Source: Mucilaginibacter pallidiroseus
GTDB taxonomy: Bacteria > Bacteroidota > Bacteroidia > Sphingobacteriales > Sphingobacteriaceae
NCBI RefSeq assembly: GCF_007846085.1
Contig: NZ_VOEJ01000003.1
Location: 124,001 to 188,000 of the forward strand
Direction of reading: 5' to 3'
Length of the DNA: 64,000 bases
Below, piece by piece: positions 33,729 to 42,513 of the stretch. Under the pieces are notes generated by a model that was given only the letters and a program-made list of their open reading frames with translations, was not told the DNA's origin and searched no databases. Every line of letters starts with the position of its first letter. The stretch's first letter is position 1. The position numbers were made by a program, and so were the translations under genes.

Positions 33729-35111
33729 ATGAAAGATTATCTAGTACTGTTATATATGCTGGTGTTTAGCACAACGGCAAGCCTCGCCCAAGACCATATG
33801 CAGCACATGCAGGCTGATACTGCAAAAAAACAAATGAAGCATGACCATGCTAAAATGATGATTGATATGCAGCATGATACCAGCAAGCATACCATGAATA
33901 TGATGACCAGCCAGTTTTCTCGTGATTTACCAATGAACCGCGACGGCTCCGGAACCTCATGGGTGCCCGATGCAACGCCCATGTACATGTATATGATACA
34001 CGGTAAAAACTGGATGCACATGATACATGGAAGCATCTTTACCCGCTATAATAAACAGGATGTATTTGGCAAAGGCGCTCGCGGCGACAGCCAGTTTGAC
34101 GCGCCTAACTGGTTAATGTACATGGCACAAAGTAAGGTGGGAAAAAACGGCTTGTTCTCCATAAACACCATGTTTTCGTTAGATCCTTTTTTAGTTGGCG
34201 CCGGCGGATATCCGCTTCTTTACCAAACAGGGGAGTCATACCAGGGGCGAAAACTGGTAGACAGGCAACATCCGCATGATTTGTTTGCCGAATTGAGCGT
34301 TGCCTACACGCACCGCGTTGCCAAAAATACCGATCTATACCTGTCTGTGGGCATGCCGGGTGAGCCAGCCTTGGGGCCACCTGTATTTATGCACCGTTTA
34401 TCGGCCATGAATAATCCGGATGCCCCCCTGAGCCACCACTACGCCGATGCTACACATATCACTTTTGGTACGGCTACGCTGGGCTTCCGCTATAAAAACG
34501 TAAAGCTGGAAGGGTCGGCATTTAAGGGCCGGGAACCCGATGAATTCAGGTATAATTTTGATAAGCCAATGTTTGATTCATACTCCATGCGTTTATCTGT
34601 AAGCCCTTCAAAAGAATGGGCACTGCAAGTATCACATGGCTGGCTTAAAAGCCCTGAAGAGGCCGAACCTGACGATAATGTAAAGCGTTTTACAGCATCA
34701 GCCATACACACAAAAATGCTGGGCAAAAGCAGTTACGTAGCTACAACTGTTGTTTACGGGCAAAACACATCTCACCATGGCGGTATCCTTCCCTCAGCAT
34801 TGGCAGAAAGCAGCCTGCAACTAAACAAAAATGCCATTTACGGGCGTTATGAATTTGTTGTGAAAGAAGCCGGCGAGCTTGACCTTAGCAGCCTGCCCGA
34901 TGAAACCCGTTTCAATATCAATGCTTTTACGTTAGGTTATAACCGCATGATCACAACGTTTAAAAAGACGAATTTAACGATAGGTACGCAGGCAACCGCT
35001 AACTTTTCGCCCACAATGCTAAGATCATTATACGGCACCGCTCCTATTGGTTTTCAGGTTTACCTGCGATTAACCCCTTCGATGATGAAGATGAGCGGAA
35101 TGAAGATGTAG
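33729..35111 (+). CDS. Met/His-rich outer-membrane protein, copper-type cluster
   Basis: 460 residues. After a signal peptide (SLAQ, about residue 20) the N-terminal 45 residues are rich in Met and His (DHMQHMQADTAKKQMKHDHA and more), and the C-terminus ends MMKMSGMKM. The central part is beta-rich and barrel-like (VAYTHRVAKNTDLYLSVGMP; ITFGTATLGFRYKN). Met/His runs are typical of copper-binding periplasmic faces. Last gene of the four-gene cluster; the preceding gene ends five bases upstream. The family is not named here; function inferred. Confidence 0.78.
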   Translation: MKDYLVLLYMLVFSTTASLAQDHMQHMQADTAKKQMKHDHAKMMIDMQHDTSKHTMNMMTSQFSRDLPMNRDGSGTSWVPDATPMYMYMIHGKNWMHMIHGSIFTRYNKQDVFGKGARGDSQFDAPNWLMYMAQSKVGKNGLFSINTMFSLDPFLVGAGGYPLLYQTGESYQGRKLVDRQHPHDLFAELSVAYTHRVAKNTDLYLSVGMPGEPALGPPVFMHRLSAMNNPDAPLSHHYADATHITFGTATLGFRYKNVKLEGSAFKGREPDEFRYNFDKPMFDSYSMRLSVSPSKEWALQVSHGWLKSPEEAEPDDNVKRFTASAIHTKMLGKSSYVATTVVYGQNTSHHGGILPSALAESSLQLNKNAIYGRYEFVVKEAGELDLSSLPDETRFNINAFTLGYNRMITTFKKTNLTIGTQATANFSPTMLRSLYGTAPIGFQVYLRLTPSMMKMSGMKM

Positions 35112-35130
35112 ATTAAACTTTAATCAATAT

Positions 35131-35215
35131 TGCGTCATTGCGAGGAACAAAACCTCGGAACTATCTATAGACGATATGCACACCGGGAAATTGCTTCGTA
35201 CCTCGCAACGACGCT
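35131..35215. repeat. dispersed palindromic repeat family A, copy 2
   Basis: TGCGTCATTGCGAGG at 35131-35145 and ATTGCTTCGTACCTCGCAACGACGC at the other end (35190-35214) are near-inverted ends of one element. It lies between convergent genes. Confidence 0.75.
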
Positions 35216-35225
35216 TTTTAATATT

Positions 35226-35753
35226 TTAAAACCGCCTTATGGTTTCTGTAATATGGGCCAGGTGGTGCTTACCATGCCAGGCGTAAGTAGCCACAGCCTT
35301 TTTAAGCGGCACTGTTTCGCCAGATGCCGGGTGGATAAAACTCAGGTTCCACTCGGTATCGGTAAAACTTTCAAAAAGCGTGGTCATGTGCTGGTGTATA
35401 CCCTCAAGCATACGTAACGATGGCTCAACAGCCAGGCGGTAATCGGGCAGCAGCGCCCAGTCGCCCTCTTCGTAAGGTTTTATAATGGGGGTGTCTTCGG
35501 TAAGGGCAAGTTTGAAACGCGTGAGCGAGTTCATGTGGCTATCGGCCAGGTGATGCACTACCTGTCGCAATGTCCAGCCACCCGTACGATATTGAGTATC
35601 CAATTGCCGCTCGGTAAGCGGCATTACCACGTTACGCAACTGCCCGGGCAACAATTTTATTTCACTTATCCAGCGGCGCTTATCTTCTGCAATGTAGGTT
35701 AGCGGGGCTTTAAATTTTCCAATGGGGAAACGCATTTGTTTGTCGGTAAGCAT
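35226..35753 (-). CDS. YfiT family bacillithiol transferase-like (DinB superfamily)
   Basis: 175 residues, a four-helix DinB-like bundle. The metal triad is visible: HHLADSH (in QVVHHLADSHMNS) and HGKHHLAHI near the C-terminus. The N-terminus reads FPIGKFKAPLTYIAEDKRRW, typical of YfiT proteins, which are nickel/zinc hydrolases or thiol-S-transferases acting on xenobiotics. Thiol partner in Bacteroidota is not certain. Stand-alone, its 3' end adjoining the repeat element. Confidence 0.88.
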   Translation of the reverse strand: MLTDKQMRFPIGKFKAPLTYIAEDKRRWISEIKLLPGQLRNVVMPLTERQLDTQYRTGGWTLRQVVHHLADSHMNSLTRFKLALTEDTPIIKPYEEGDWALLPDYRLAVEPSLRMLEGIHQHMTTLFESFTDTEWNLSFIHPASGETVPLKKAVATYAWHGKHHLAHITETIRRF

Positions 35754-35838
35754 AAGATACAGTTAGGTAACTAAAATTATTGCTGCTTGCGTAAGCTTTT
35801 GGCCTAAATTAGCGTTTTGTACTTGTTTTAAAATACGG

Positions 35839-37665
35839 ATGATAAAAAAGTTACTGGCACTATTACTTGTTCTGAATGCTGTGTTAAGCTATGCCGAAAC
35901 CATTAAAACCGATGTACTGGTTATTGGCGGCGGCGCAAGTGGAGTGGCAGCGGCCATACAAAGCGCACGTAGCAAAGTACCTACGCTACTTATTGAACAG
36001 GGCCCCTGGCTTGGCGGCAGCATGACTGCCGGAGGCATGTGTATCCTGGAGGCCAACCGTAAAAATCCTGCCGGCATATTTGCCGAATATCGCAATCACA
36101 TCCGTAAATGGTATAAGCCCAGATTGGGTTATGACACTACCAGCAATGCACCACTGGTATTTGAGCCTTCGATGGGAGCAAGTACCCTAAAAAAGATGGT
36201 GGACACAGTAAAAAATCTCGCCGTAAAGCTCAACACAGGTTTTACAGCGATCAAGAAAGACGGTAACGGTTGGGAAGTAAGCATTACGCAAAACGGGCAA
36301 ACGGATATTATCAAAGCTAAGGTTGTAGTGGATGCTACTGAATTTGGAGATGTAGCTGCAAAAGCCGGAGCCATATTTACATCAGGTTTTGACAGCCGTA
36401 AGGATACCGGCGAACAGTTAGCTCCCGATAATGCTACTAACCAGATACAGGACATCAGCTATTTGGCAATCCTTAAAGACTACGGGCGCGCGGCAGATAA
36501 AACCATAGCCAAACCGGCCGGGTATGATGCATCCCGATACACATGTTTAAAAACGCAGGATATAAAAAAACTACTGGCAGCGGCAAGGTTACCAAATGAA
36601 AAGTACCTCATCAATTGGGCAAACTGCGGCAACCAATATTCGGTAACTGCCGAAGATTTGCAACCCGAAAACCGTGCAGACACATACAATAAAGCTCGTT
36701 TGCGCACGCTTGGCCTTATATACTTTTTACAAACCACCTTAGGCTACAAAAACCTGGGCATGGCAGAAGATTATCCTACGCCTGATAAACTACCCTTCAT
36801 CCCTTACGTTCGCGAAAATGGCCGTGCTGCAGGCCTGATACGCATGGTTATTGATGATATTTATTCGCCTTATAATCGCGCATCGCAGCTTTACCGCACA
36901 AGCATAGCCGTTGGCGACGCAATGCCCGGGCAATTTTACAGTGAAGAGCGGGTGCCGCACATCAATTACCCGCCCTTTCCGGCTTATGGCATTCCGTTAG
37001 GCAGCATAGTAGCGAAAGACATGGAGAACCTGCTTGTTACAGAGAAATCGTTATCGGTAACACATCTTGTTAACGGTAGCATTACTTACCCATCCATCCA
37101 GATGACACTTGGGCAGGGTGTGGGCGCCGCAGCCGCTTATTGTGCGTTTTTTAAAACATCAACCAAAAACCTTAACGTGCGTGTTATACAACAGGAGATC
37201 TTAGATTATAAAGGTATCATTATGCCCTTTAATGATATAGCCACCACCGACCCCGATTACCGCGCTATACAACAAGTAGGCGCTTCGGGCATATTACAAG
37301 CAATCCAAAAAGCTAATGGTAACAGTGCAGATGTGCTTTTCATGCCAGACAGCAGCGTAAAAACTGCAGATATACAACCTATGATGATAGAAATGTATGC
37401 CCGTGCATTTTTATGGTTCAATAAAGAAAAGCCCGGCGAGGTATTTACTCTTGGAAACCTTTTGTCATACATCAGCGAGATGAACCTGGCCGACCCTCAA
37501 ACACTGCAAAAAACAATGGCTGCATCATGGAAAACCAAATACAAGTTTACCTTGCCGTTTGATGTTAAACGCCCCGTTACCCGGCGGGAATTTGCCGTGT
37601 TAGCCAATCGCTATTTTAACCCATTCGCACGCCGGGTTGATATTACAGGCAAACTCATTAATTAA
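35839..37665 (+). CDS. FAD-dependent oxidoreductase (PF12831), secreted
   Basis: 608 residues. A signal peptide (MIKKLLALLLVLNAVLSYAE) precedes an FAD-binding Rossmann fold starting at 23 (TDVLVIGGGASGVAAAIQSA, then LIEQGPWLGGSMTAGGM). The GWEV...ATEFGDVAAKAGA region and the C-terminal FAD-closing motif (GSIVAKDMENLLVTEKSLSVTH) fit the FAD_oxidored family. Its substrate is unknown; some relatives act on carbohydrates or xanthan-type acids. Divergent from the YfiT gene, stand-alone. Confidence 0.88.
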   Translation: MIKKLLALLLVLNAVLSYAETIKTDVLVIGGGASGVAAAIQSARSKVPTLLIEQGPWLGGSMTAGGMCILEANRKNPAGIFAEYRNHIRKWYKPRLGYDTTSNAPLVFEPSMGASTLKKMVDTVKNLAVKLNTGFTAIKKDGNGWEVSITQNGQTDIIKAKVVVDATEFGDVAAKAGAIFTSGFDSRKDTGEQLAPDNATNQIQDISYLAILKDYGRAADKTIAKPAGYDASRYTCLKTQDIKKLLAAARLPNEKYLINWANCGNQYSVTAEDLQPENRADTYNKARLRTLGLIYFLQTTLGYKNLGMAEDYPTPDKLPFIPYVRENGRAAGLIRMVIDDIYSPYNRASQLYRTSIAVGDAMPGQFYSEERVPHINYPPFPAYGIPLGSIVAKDMENLLVTEKSLSVTHLVNGSITYPSIQMTLGQGVGAAAAYCAFFKTSTKNLNVRVIQQEILDYKGIIMPFNDIATTDPDYRAIQQVGASGILQAIQKANGNSADVLFMPDSSVKTADIQPMMIEMYARAFLWFNKEKPGEVFTLGNLLSYISEMNLADPQTLQKTMAASWKTKYKFTLPFDVKRPVTRREFAVLANRYFNPFARRVDITGKLIN

Positions 37666-37732
37666 TGCTCACCTTCCACCTGCTACAGTCGAAGTTTTAG
37701 GGTTGTTCAAATTGGCATTAAGTTTGGGCATC

Positions 37733-37764
37733 TTGCAATATCCCAAGCCATCTTTTTAACTTTG
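37733..37764 (+). promoter_or_regulatory. promoter of the csaA operon, close to the start codon
   Basis: TTG (37733-37735), 21 bases, then TAACTTTG (37757-37764). The ATG at 37769 is only four bases past the -7 box, so the transcript would be leaderless or nearly so. Confidence 0.5.
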
Positions 37765-37768
37765 CCCC

Positions 37769-38104
37769 ATGGAACAGATAACCTTGAGCGATTTTGAAAA
37801 GGTTGAATTAAGGGTAGGTACAATAATTGAAGTATCGGACTTTCCGAAAGCTAAAAAGCCAGCCTATCAGTTAAAGGTTGATTTCGGCCCGTTTGGGATA
37901 AAGCAAAGCAGTGCACAAATCACTAAGCATTATACCAAAGAGGAATTGCCCGGCAAGCAGATATTAGGCGTTATTAACTTCCCGGTAAAACAGATAGCCA
38001 ACTTTATGTCGGAGTTTTTGGTTACCGGGCTGGCTGATGAAAATGGTGATATTGTACTTGCGGCAATAGATAAGCCGGTACCAAACGGCAGCAAACTAAT
38101 TTAA
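37769..38104 (+). CDS. csaA: tRNA-binding protein CsaA
   Basis: 111 residues. The whole protein is an EMAP-II/Arc1p-like tRNA-binding OB fold, recognised by EKVELRVGTIIEVSDFPKAK, the FGIKQSSAQI strand and the GKQILGVINFPVKQIANFMSEF region. CsaA acts as an export-linked chaperone in Bacillus and binds tRNA in others. First of three genes (SdpI-like membrane protein six bases on, then tadA). Length is normal. Confidence 0.9.
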   Translation: MEQITLSDFEKVELRVGTIIEVSDFPKAKKPAYQLKVDFGPFGIKQSSAQITKHYTKEELPGKQILGVINFPVKQIANFMSEFLVTGLADENGDIVLAAIDKPVPNGSKLI

Positions 38105-38110
38105 AACAAC

Positions 38111-38485
38111 ATGAGTTACGAACACTGGATAATTGGCCCGCAATTGATTGGTTTAGTGTTTGTAATTGCAGGCACAGTTACCAAACGGTACCCGCCAAAA
38201 AGCATCAACCCATTATACGGATACCGCATGCCATCAGCCACAAAAAACCAGGAAACATGGAATGCAGCCAATAAGTATTCGGCGCAATTTATGACAAAGA
38301 TAGGCGTAGCGCTTTTGATAACTGGTTTGGCTATAAGCGCTATATTACAATTGCTTGGAATTAATCTTGACGGTTTTATGGGCGTACAATGCGGGTTGCT
38401 TATCATGTCATCAATGGGCGCGGCCGTTATGTTGATTGTATACACCGAAAAACATCTTAGTAAACTATTTGACGAAAAAACCTGA
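38111..38485 (+). CDS. SdpI family membrane protein
   Basis: 124 residues. Three hydrophobic segments (about 8-27, 65-85, 92-112) with the SdpI motif INPLYGYRMPSATKNQETWNAANKYS, matching the C-terminal immunity-type domain of SdpI (PF13630). In Bacillus, SdpI protects against the SdpC killing factor. No toxin gene lies nearby, so a general membrane role is possible. Six bases after csaA; its stop shares a base with the start of the tadA gene. Confidence 0.85.
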   Translation: MSYEHWIIGPQLIGLVFVIAGTVTKRYPPKSINPLYGYRMPSATKNQETWNAANKYSAQFMTKIGVALLITGLAISAILQLLGINLDGFMGVQCGLLIMSSMGAAVMLIVYTEKHLSKLFDEKT

Positions 38486-38967
38486 TGCAATATTATAATT
38501 TCGGCGATGACGAACAACCGGCCGTATCTCCTGATGATTTTTTTATGAACGAGGCGCTTAAGGAAGCGCGCCAGGCTCTTAAAGAGGACGAAATACCTAT
38601 TGGTGCTGTGGTAGTTTGCAAGGGTAAGATAATAGGCCGGGGGCATAACCTTACTGAGCGGCTTAACGATGTTTCTGCACATGCGGAAATGCAGGCTTTA
38701 ACCGCAGCAGCAAACTATATGGGTGGCAAATACCTGCCCGATTGCACTTTATACGTAACCCTTGAACCCTGCGTAATGTGTGCCGGTGCCAGCTATTGGT
38801 TCCAGATAGGGCGTATAGTGTTTGGTGCCTATGATGCACGCATGGGCTTCGGTAGGCTCAACCAATCGGTAACGCACCCAAAAACATTAATTACCGGTGG
38901 TATTCATGAAAATGAATGCTCACAACTGGTTAAAGATTTTTTTAAAAGCAAAAGGAAAAGGAAGTAA
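38485..38967 (+). CDS. tadA: tRNA(adenine34) deaminase
   Basis: 160 residues. Cytidine/deoxycytidylate deaminase fold with zinc motifs HAEMQALTAAANYM (catalytic Glu) and PCVMCAGA (two Cys). TadA features: EIPIGAVVVCKGKIIGRGHN and a C-terminal basic tail (FFKSKRKRK). It would convert adenosine-34 to inosine in tRNA-Arg. Overlaps the SdpI gene by one base (TGATG), so translation is coupled. A guanine deaminase is a less likely alternative. Confidence 0.9.
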   Translation: MQYYNFGDDEQPAVSPDDFFMNEALKEARQALKEDEIPIGAVVVCKGKIIGRGHNLTERLNDVSAHAEMQALTAAANYMGGKYLPDCTLYVTLEPCVMCAGASYWFQIGRIVFGAYDARMGFGRLNQSVTHPKTLITGGIHENECSQLVKDFFKSKRKRK

Positions 38968-39072
38968 CAAAGAATAAGCTGATGTTAACTTTTTATTTCA
39001 CTACTAACAACCTACGGGTAAGTAATAACCAAAACTTGACAATTAGTTAGAACAAAAAGCGTTTTCGGCGCT

Positions 39073-39080
39073 TATATTTG
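39073..39080 (+). promoter_or_regulatory. -7 box before the superoxide dismutase gene (TATATTTG)
   Basis: Exact TAnnTTTG match, 41 bases before the ATG. The -33 region has TTAG about 22 bp upstream rather than TTTG. Confidence 0.4.
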
Positions 39081-39121
39081 CTGGGTCACACAATTTGTTT
39101 AACCTTAAAAAATTAAATATT

Positions 39122-39730
39122 ATGGCATTTACACTACCGGCGTTACCTTACGCTACTGATGCTCTTGAACCGCATATTGACAAAGCCACCATGGAAATAC
39201 ACCATGGCAAACATCACCAGGCTTATGTTACCAATCTTAACAAAGCTTTGGAAGGCAAACCAGAGGCTGATGCTAAGATCGAGGACATCATCAAAAACAT
39301 ATCAAAATATCCTGCTGCTGTACGCAACAATGGCGGTGGACATTTTAACCACACCTTGTTCTGGACTATCCTTTCTCCAAACGGCGGCGGCGAGCCAACA
39401 GGCGCATTAGCTGATGCTATAAAAAGCACTTTCGGTTCATTTGCTGATTTTAAAACCAAAGTTTCTGAAGCCGGTGCAACCCGCTTTGGTTCTGGCTGGG
39501 CATGGTTAATTGTAACACCTGATAAAAAGTTAGCTGTTACATCTACTCCTAACCAGGATAGCCCTTTAATGGATATTGCCGAAGTTAAAGGCACACCAAT
39601 TTTAGGCATAGACGTTTGGGAGCATGCTTACTACCTAAAATATCAAAACCGTCGCCCCGATTATTTAGCTGCGATATGGAATGTTATTAACTGGAACCAC
39701 GTAGCAGAGCTTTACGCAAAAGCAGTATAA
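39122..39730 (+). CDS. sodA: superoxide dismutase, Fe/Mn family
   Basis: 202 residues, starting at the ATG at 39122; an upstream in-frame TTG at 39095 lies in the leader. The four metal ligands are seen in [25 protein letters not shown] and [19 protein letters not shown] (Asp and His). Dismutates superoxide in the cytosol; the sequence does not reliably decide Fe against Mn. Monocistronic with its own terminator. Confidence 0.95.
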   Translation: MAFTLPALPYATDALEPHIDKATMEIHHGKHHQAYVTNLNKALEGKPEADAKIEDIIKNISKYPAAVRNNGGGHFNHTLFWTILSPNGGGEPTGALADAIKSTFGSFADFKTKVSEAGATRFGSGWAWLIVTPDKKLAVTSTPNQDSPLMDIAEVKGTPILGIDVWEHAYYLKYQNRRPDYLAAIWNVINWNHVAELYAKAV

Positions 39731-39757
39731 TTCACTAACCCTGTAACGGATTATCAT

Positions 39758-39797
39758 AAAAAAGCGGCCCGGTTAAACAATCGGGCCGCTTTTTTAT
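39758..39797 (+). terminator. rho-independent terminator of the superoxide dismutase gene
   Basis: AAAGCGGCCCG (39761-39771) pairs with CGGGCCGCTTT (39782-39792), followed by T's. Confidence 0.9.
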
Positions 39798-39812
39798 TAA
39801 TCTATTATTCAA

Positions 39813-39900
39813 AATGTCATTGCGAGGTGCGTAGCAACACGGCAATCCCCTCGCGTTTATGGCGAATTAGTGAGATTACTGCGCTTCTCGCAATGACATA
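39813..39900. repeat. dispersed palindromic repeat family A, copy 3
   Basis: ATGTCATTGCGAGGTGCG at the left end (39814-39831) and CGCTTCTCGCAATGACATA at the right end are near-inverted. The element lies between sod and the MDR gene. Confidence 0.78.
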
Positions 39901-39928
39901 GTCCAATCCAAAATATAACATATCCCCC

Positions 39929-40921
39929 ATGAAAGCAATCGTCCTCGAGTCTGCAGAAAACCCGATAGTATATAAAGAAGTTGATAAGCCTGTACCCGGC
40001 CCCGGCGAAGTGTTGGTAAAGATAAAGGCTGCCGCACTTAACCGCCGGGATTATTGGATAACGCAGGGTAAATATGCCGGTATAAAATATCCAACAATTT
40101 TAGGTGCCGACGGAGCAGGGATTGTAGCTGAAGCAGGCGATGCAAATAGCGACTGGCTTAACAAGGAAGTGATCATCAACCCATCGCACAACTGGGGTGA
40201 GCACGACGAATACCAGGGAAAAGATTTTAAGATACTCGGCCTGCCTGAGGATGGTACGCTGGCAGAATATGTGTTGACCAAAGCCGAATATCTTTATCCT
40301 AAACCGGCCCACTTAACGTTTGAGCAGGCAGCTGCATTGCCCTTAGCCGGGCTTACCGCCTACCGCGCGTTATTTACAAAGGCCAAGGCCCAAAAAGATA
40401 GCAAAGTTTTAATTGTGGGCGTTGGTGCCGGTACGGGTACTTTCCTGCTACAATTTGCTGTTGCTGCAGGCTGCCAGGTTTTTGTGACATCGGGCTCGGG
40501 CGAAAAACTTGAACAAGCCAAACAGCTTGGTGCAGCGGCCGGTGTAAACTACAAAGCACAAGATTGGGCCGATGAGTTGAAGCATCTTGCAGGCGGCTTT
40601 GATGTAGTAATCGATAGCGCCCTGGGCCCCGACTTTAGTAAGATACCTAACCTTTGCAACCCCGGTGCGCGCATAGCTTTCTTTGGTGCTACAGCCGGCA
40701 ATATCCCCGAGATAGATGCCAGAATGATATTTTGGAAACAATTGCAAATATTGGGAACCACTATGGGCACCCAGGCCGAGTTTGCTGCCATGGTTGACTT
40801 TGTTACGCAGCACCAAATAGTTCCTGTCATAGATGAGGTTTTCCCGCTTGCTAATGCTAAGGAAGCTTTCCAGAAGATGGGTGCAGCAAAGCAGTTTGGG
40901 AAATTAGTTATTAGTATATAG
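39929..40921 (+). CDS. zinc-binding-dehydrogenase-fold oxidoreductase (quinone oxidoreductase type)
   Basis: 330 residues of the MDR superfamily. The N-terminal GroES-like domain starts MKAIVLESAENPIVYKEVDK and includes AAALNRRDYW and GADGAGIV; the NAD(P) loop is VGVGAGTGTF. The catalytic-zinc Cys and structural-zinc Cys cluster are absent, so this is a zinc-free member, like quinone or enoyl reductases. Substrate unknown; stand-alone gene. Confidence 0.88.
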   Translation: MKAIVLESAENPIVYKEVDKPVPGPGEVLVKIKAAALNRRDYWITQGKYAGIKYPTILGADGAGIVAEAGDANSDWLNKEVIINPSHNWGEHDEYQGKDFKILGLPEDGTLAEYVLTKAEYLYPKPAHLTFEQAAALPLAGLTAYRALFTKAKAQKDSKVLIVGVGAGTGTFLLQFAVAAGCQVFVTSGSGEKLEQAKQLGAAAGVNYKAQDWADELKHLAGGFDVVIDSALGPDFSKIPNLCNPGARIAFFGATAGNIPEIDARMIFWKQLQILGTTMGTQAEFAAMVDFVTQHQIVPVIDEVFPLANAKEAFQKMGAAKQFGKLVISI

Positions 40922-40933
40922 TTCTTAAATAAA

Positions 40934-40978
40934 GTATAAGGATGGTATTGATGCTAAGTCATTAAACATCCTTATTAG
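40934..40978 (+). terminator. weak hairpin after the MDR gene
   Basis: ATAAGGATG (40936-40944) pairs with CATCCTTAT (40967-40975). The loop is long and the T tract poor, so termination is uncertain. Confidence 0.35.
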
Positions 40979-41020
40979 CTATTAATACGCTGCGTAATTA
41001 GGGTTTAGATAATAAACTAC

Positions 41021-41028
41021 TATTTTTG
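41021..41028 (+). promoter_or_regulatory. -7 box before the amino acid permease (TATTTTTG)
   Basis: Exact TAnnTTTG match, 17 bases before the ATG at 41046. No good -33 box. Confidence 0.38.
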
Positions 41029-41045
41029 TAGCCTTTATTATATTT

Positions 41046-42503
41046 ATGATCAAAAAACCAATCAGCCTGTTGCTGAAAGAATCGGCTGACGATAGCGAAA
41101 ACTCTTTAAAACGCACCCTTGGGCCAATCAATCTAATACTGATAGGCATAGGCATTATTATAGGCGCCGGGCTATTTTCTTTAACGGGTATTGCTGCTGG
41201 CCAGCACGCCGGGCCGGCCGTTACCATATCATTTTTAATAGCTGCATTGGGTTGTACATTCGCTGCGCTATGCTATGCCGAGTTTTCGGCCATGATACCG
41301 GTAGCAGGTAGCGCCTACACCTACTCGTACGCAACGATGGGCGAACTGTTCGCTTGGATAATAGGGTGGGATCTTGTATTGGAATACTCGGTTGGTGCCG
41401 CTACGGTGGCCATCAGCTGGTCGCAATATTTAACCAAATTCCTATCGTGGTTTGATCTTTACCTGCCTCCGCAACTAACCTTATCCCCTTTTGAAACAGC
41501 TAAGTCAGCCAATGGAGATATTGTTAGTGGTGTCATCAATTTACCAGCAGCGCTTATTGTTATTTTGGTAACGTCTATCATCATCCGGGGAACAAAAGGT
41601 TCGGCTATTGTCAACGCTATAATTGTTACGCTGAAGGTTGGCGTAGTGCTGGTGTTTATCGCGGTAGGCTGGTCGTTCATTAACCCGCAAAATTATCACC
41701 CATATATTCCGCAAAACACGGGAGTTTGGGGCGACTATGGGTGGTCGGGTATTTTGCGTGGTGCCGGTTTGGTTTTCTTCGTCTTTATCGGTTTTGATGC
41801 CGTATCAACAGCCGCGCAGGAAGCCAAAAATCCGCAGCGCAACATGCCTATAGGGATCATTGGCTCTTTGGTGATTTGTACTATACTGTTTGTGATTTTT
41901 GCACACGTGATGACGGGCATGGCTAACTACAAGGAATTTATTGGCTCGGGCGCACCGGTAGCCATTGCTATCGAAAAAACTAATTACCAGTGGTTAAGCA
42001 AGGCCATAGTTTTAGCTATATTAATTGGTTACACCTCGGTTATCCTGGTTGATTTGCTTGGACAATCGCGTGTATTTTTTTCCATGTCAAAAGACGGGCT
42101 GCTGCCAAAAGTATTTTCAGACGTGCATCCAAAGTTCCGCACGCCATGGAAATCAAATATAGTGCTATGCGGCTTTATTGCCGTGTTTGCTGCATTTGTA
42201 CCCATCCGCGTTGTTGGCGAAATGACCAGCATCGGTACGCTACTGGCCTTTGTTATGGTTTGTGCAGGGGTACTTACCCTGCGTAAGCAACAGCCCAATG
42301 TACACCGTCCGTTTAAAACGCCGCTAGTGCCTTTAGTACCTATATTAGGTATTTTAACCTGCTTTGCCATGATGACTTTTTTGCCAGGCGATACCTGGTT
42401 AAGGCTATTGATTTGGCTGGGAATTGGTTTGCTGATATACTTTACTTACGGTAAAAAGAATAGCGTAATCAGGAGGATGCTGGCCAGGGGCGAAAAACTG
42501 TAA
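41046..42503 (+). CDS. amino acid permease (APC superfamily, cationic amino acid transporter-like)
   Basis: 485 residues with about 12 hydrophobic helices. The signature of the family is the first unwound helix IGAGLFSLTGIAAGQHAGPA. The FGWDLVLEYSVGAATVA-type stretch and GAGLVFFVFIGFDAVSTAAQEAKNPQRNMP resemble CAT/YfnA transporters. Proton- or sodium-coupled uptake of amino acids at the inner membrane; the substrate is not readable. Ten bases before the ferredoxin-type reductase gene. Confidence 0.9.
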   Translation: MIKKPISLLLKESADDSENSLKRTLGPINLILIGIGIIIGAGLFSLTGIAAGQHAGPAVTISFLIAALGCTFAALCYAEFSAMIPVAGSAYTYSYATMGELFAWIIGWDLVLEYSVGAATVAISWSQYLTKFLSWFDLYLPPQLTLSPFETAKSANGDIVSGVINLPAALIVILVTSIIIRGTKGSAIVNAIIVTLKVGVVLVFIAVGWSFINPQNYHPYIPQNTGVWGDYGWSGILRGAGLVFFVFIGFDAVSTAAQEAKNPQRNMPIGIIGSLVICTILFVIFAHVMTGMANYKEFIGSGAPVAIAIEKTNYQWLSKAIVLAILIGYTSVILVDLLGQSRVFFSMSKDGLLPKVFSDVHPKFRTPWKSNIVLCGFIAVFAAFVPIRVVGEMTSIGTLLAFVMVCAGVLTLRKQQPNVHRPFKTPLVPLVPILGILTCFAMMTFLPGDTWLRLLIWLGIGLLIYFTYGKKNSVIRRMLARGEKL

Positions 42504-42513
42504 AGGATGTTGT

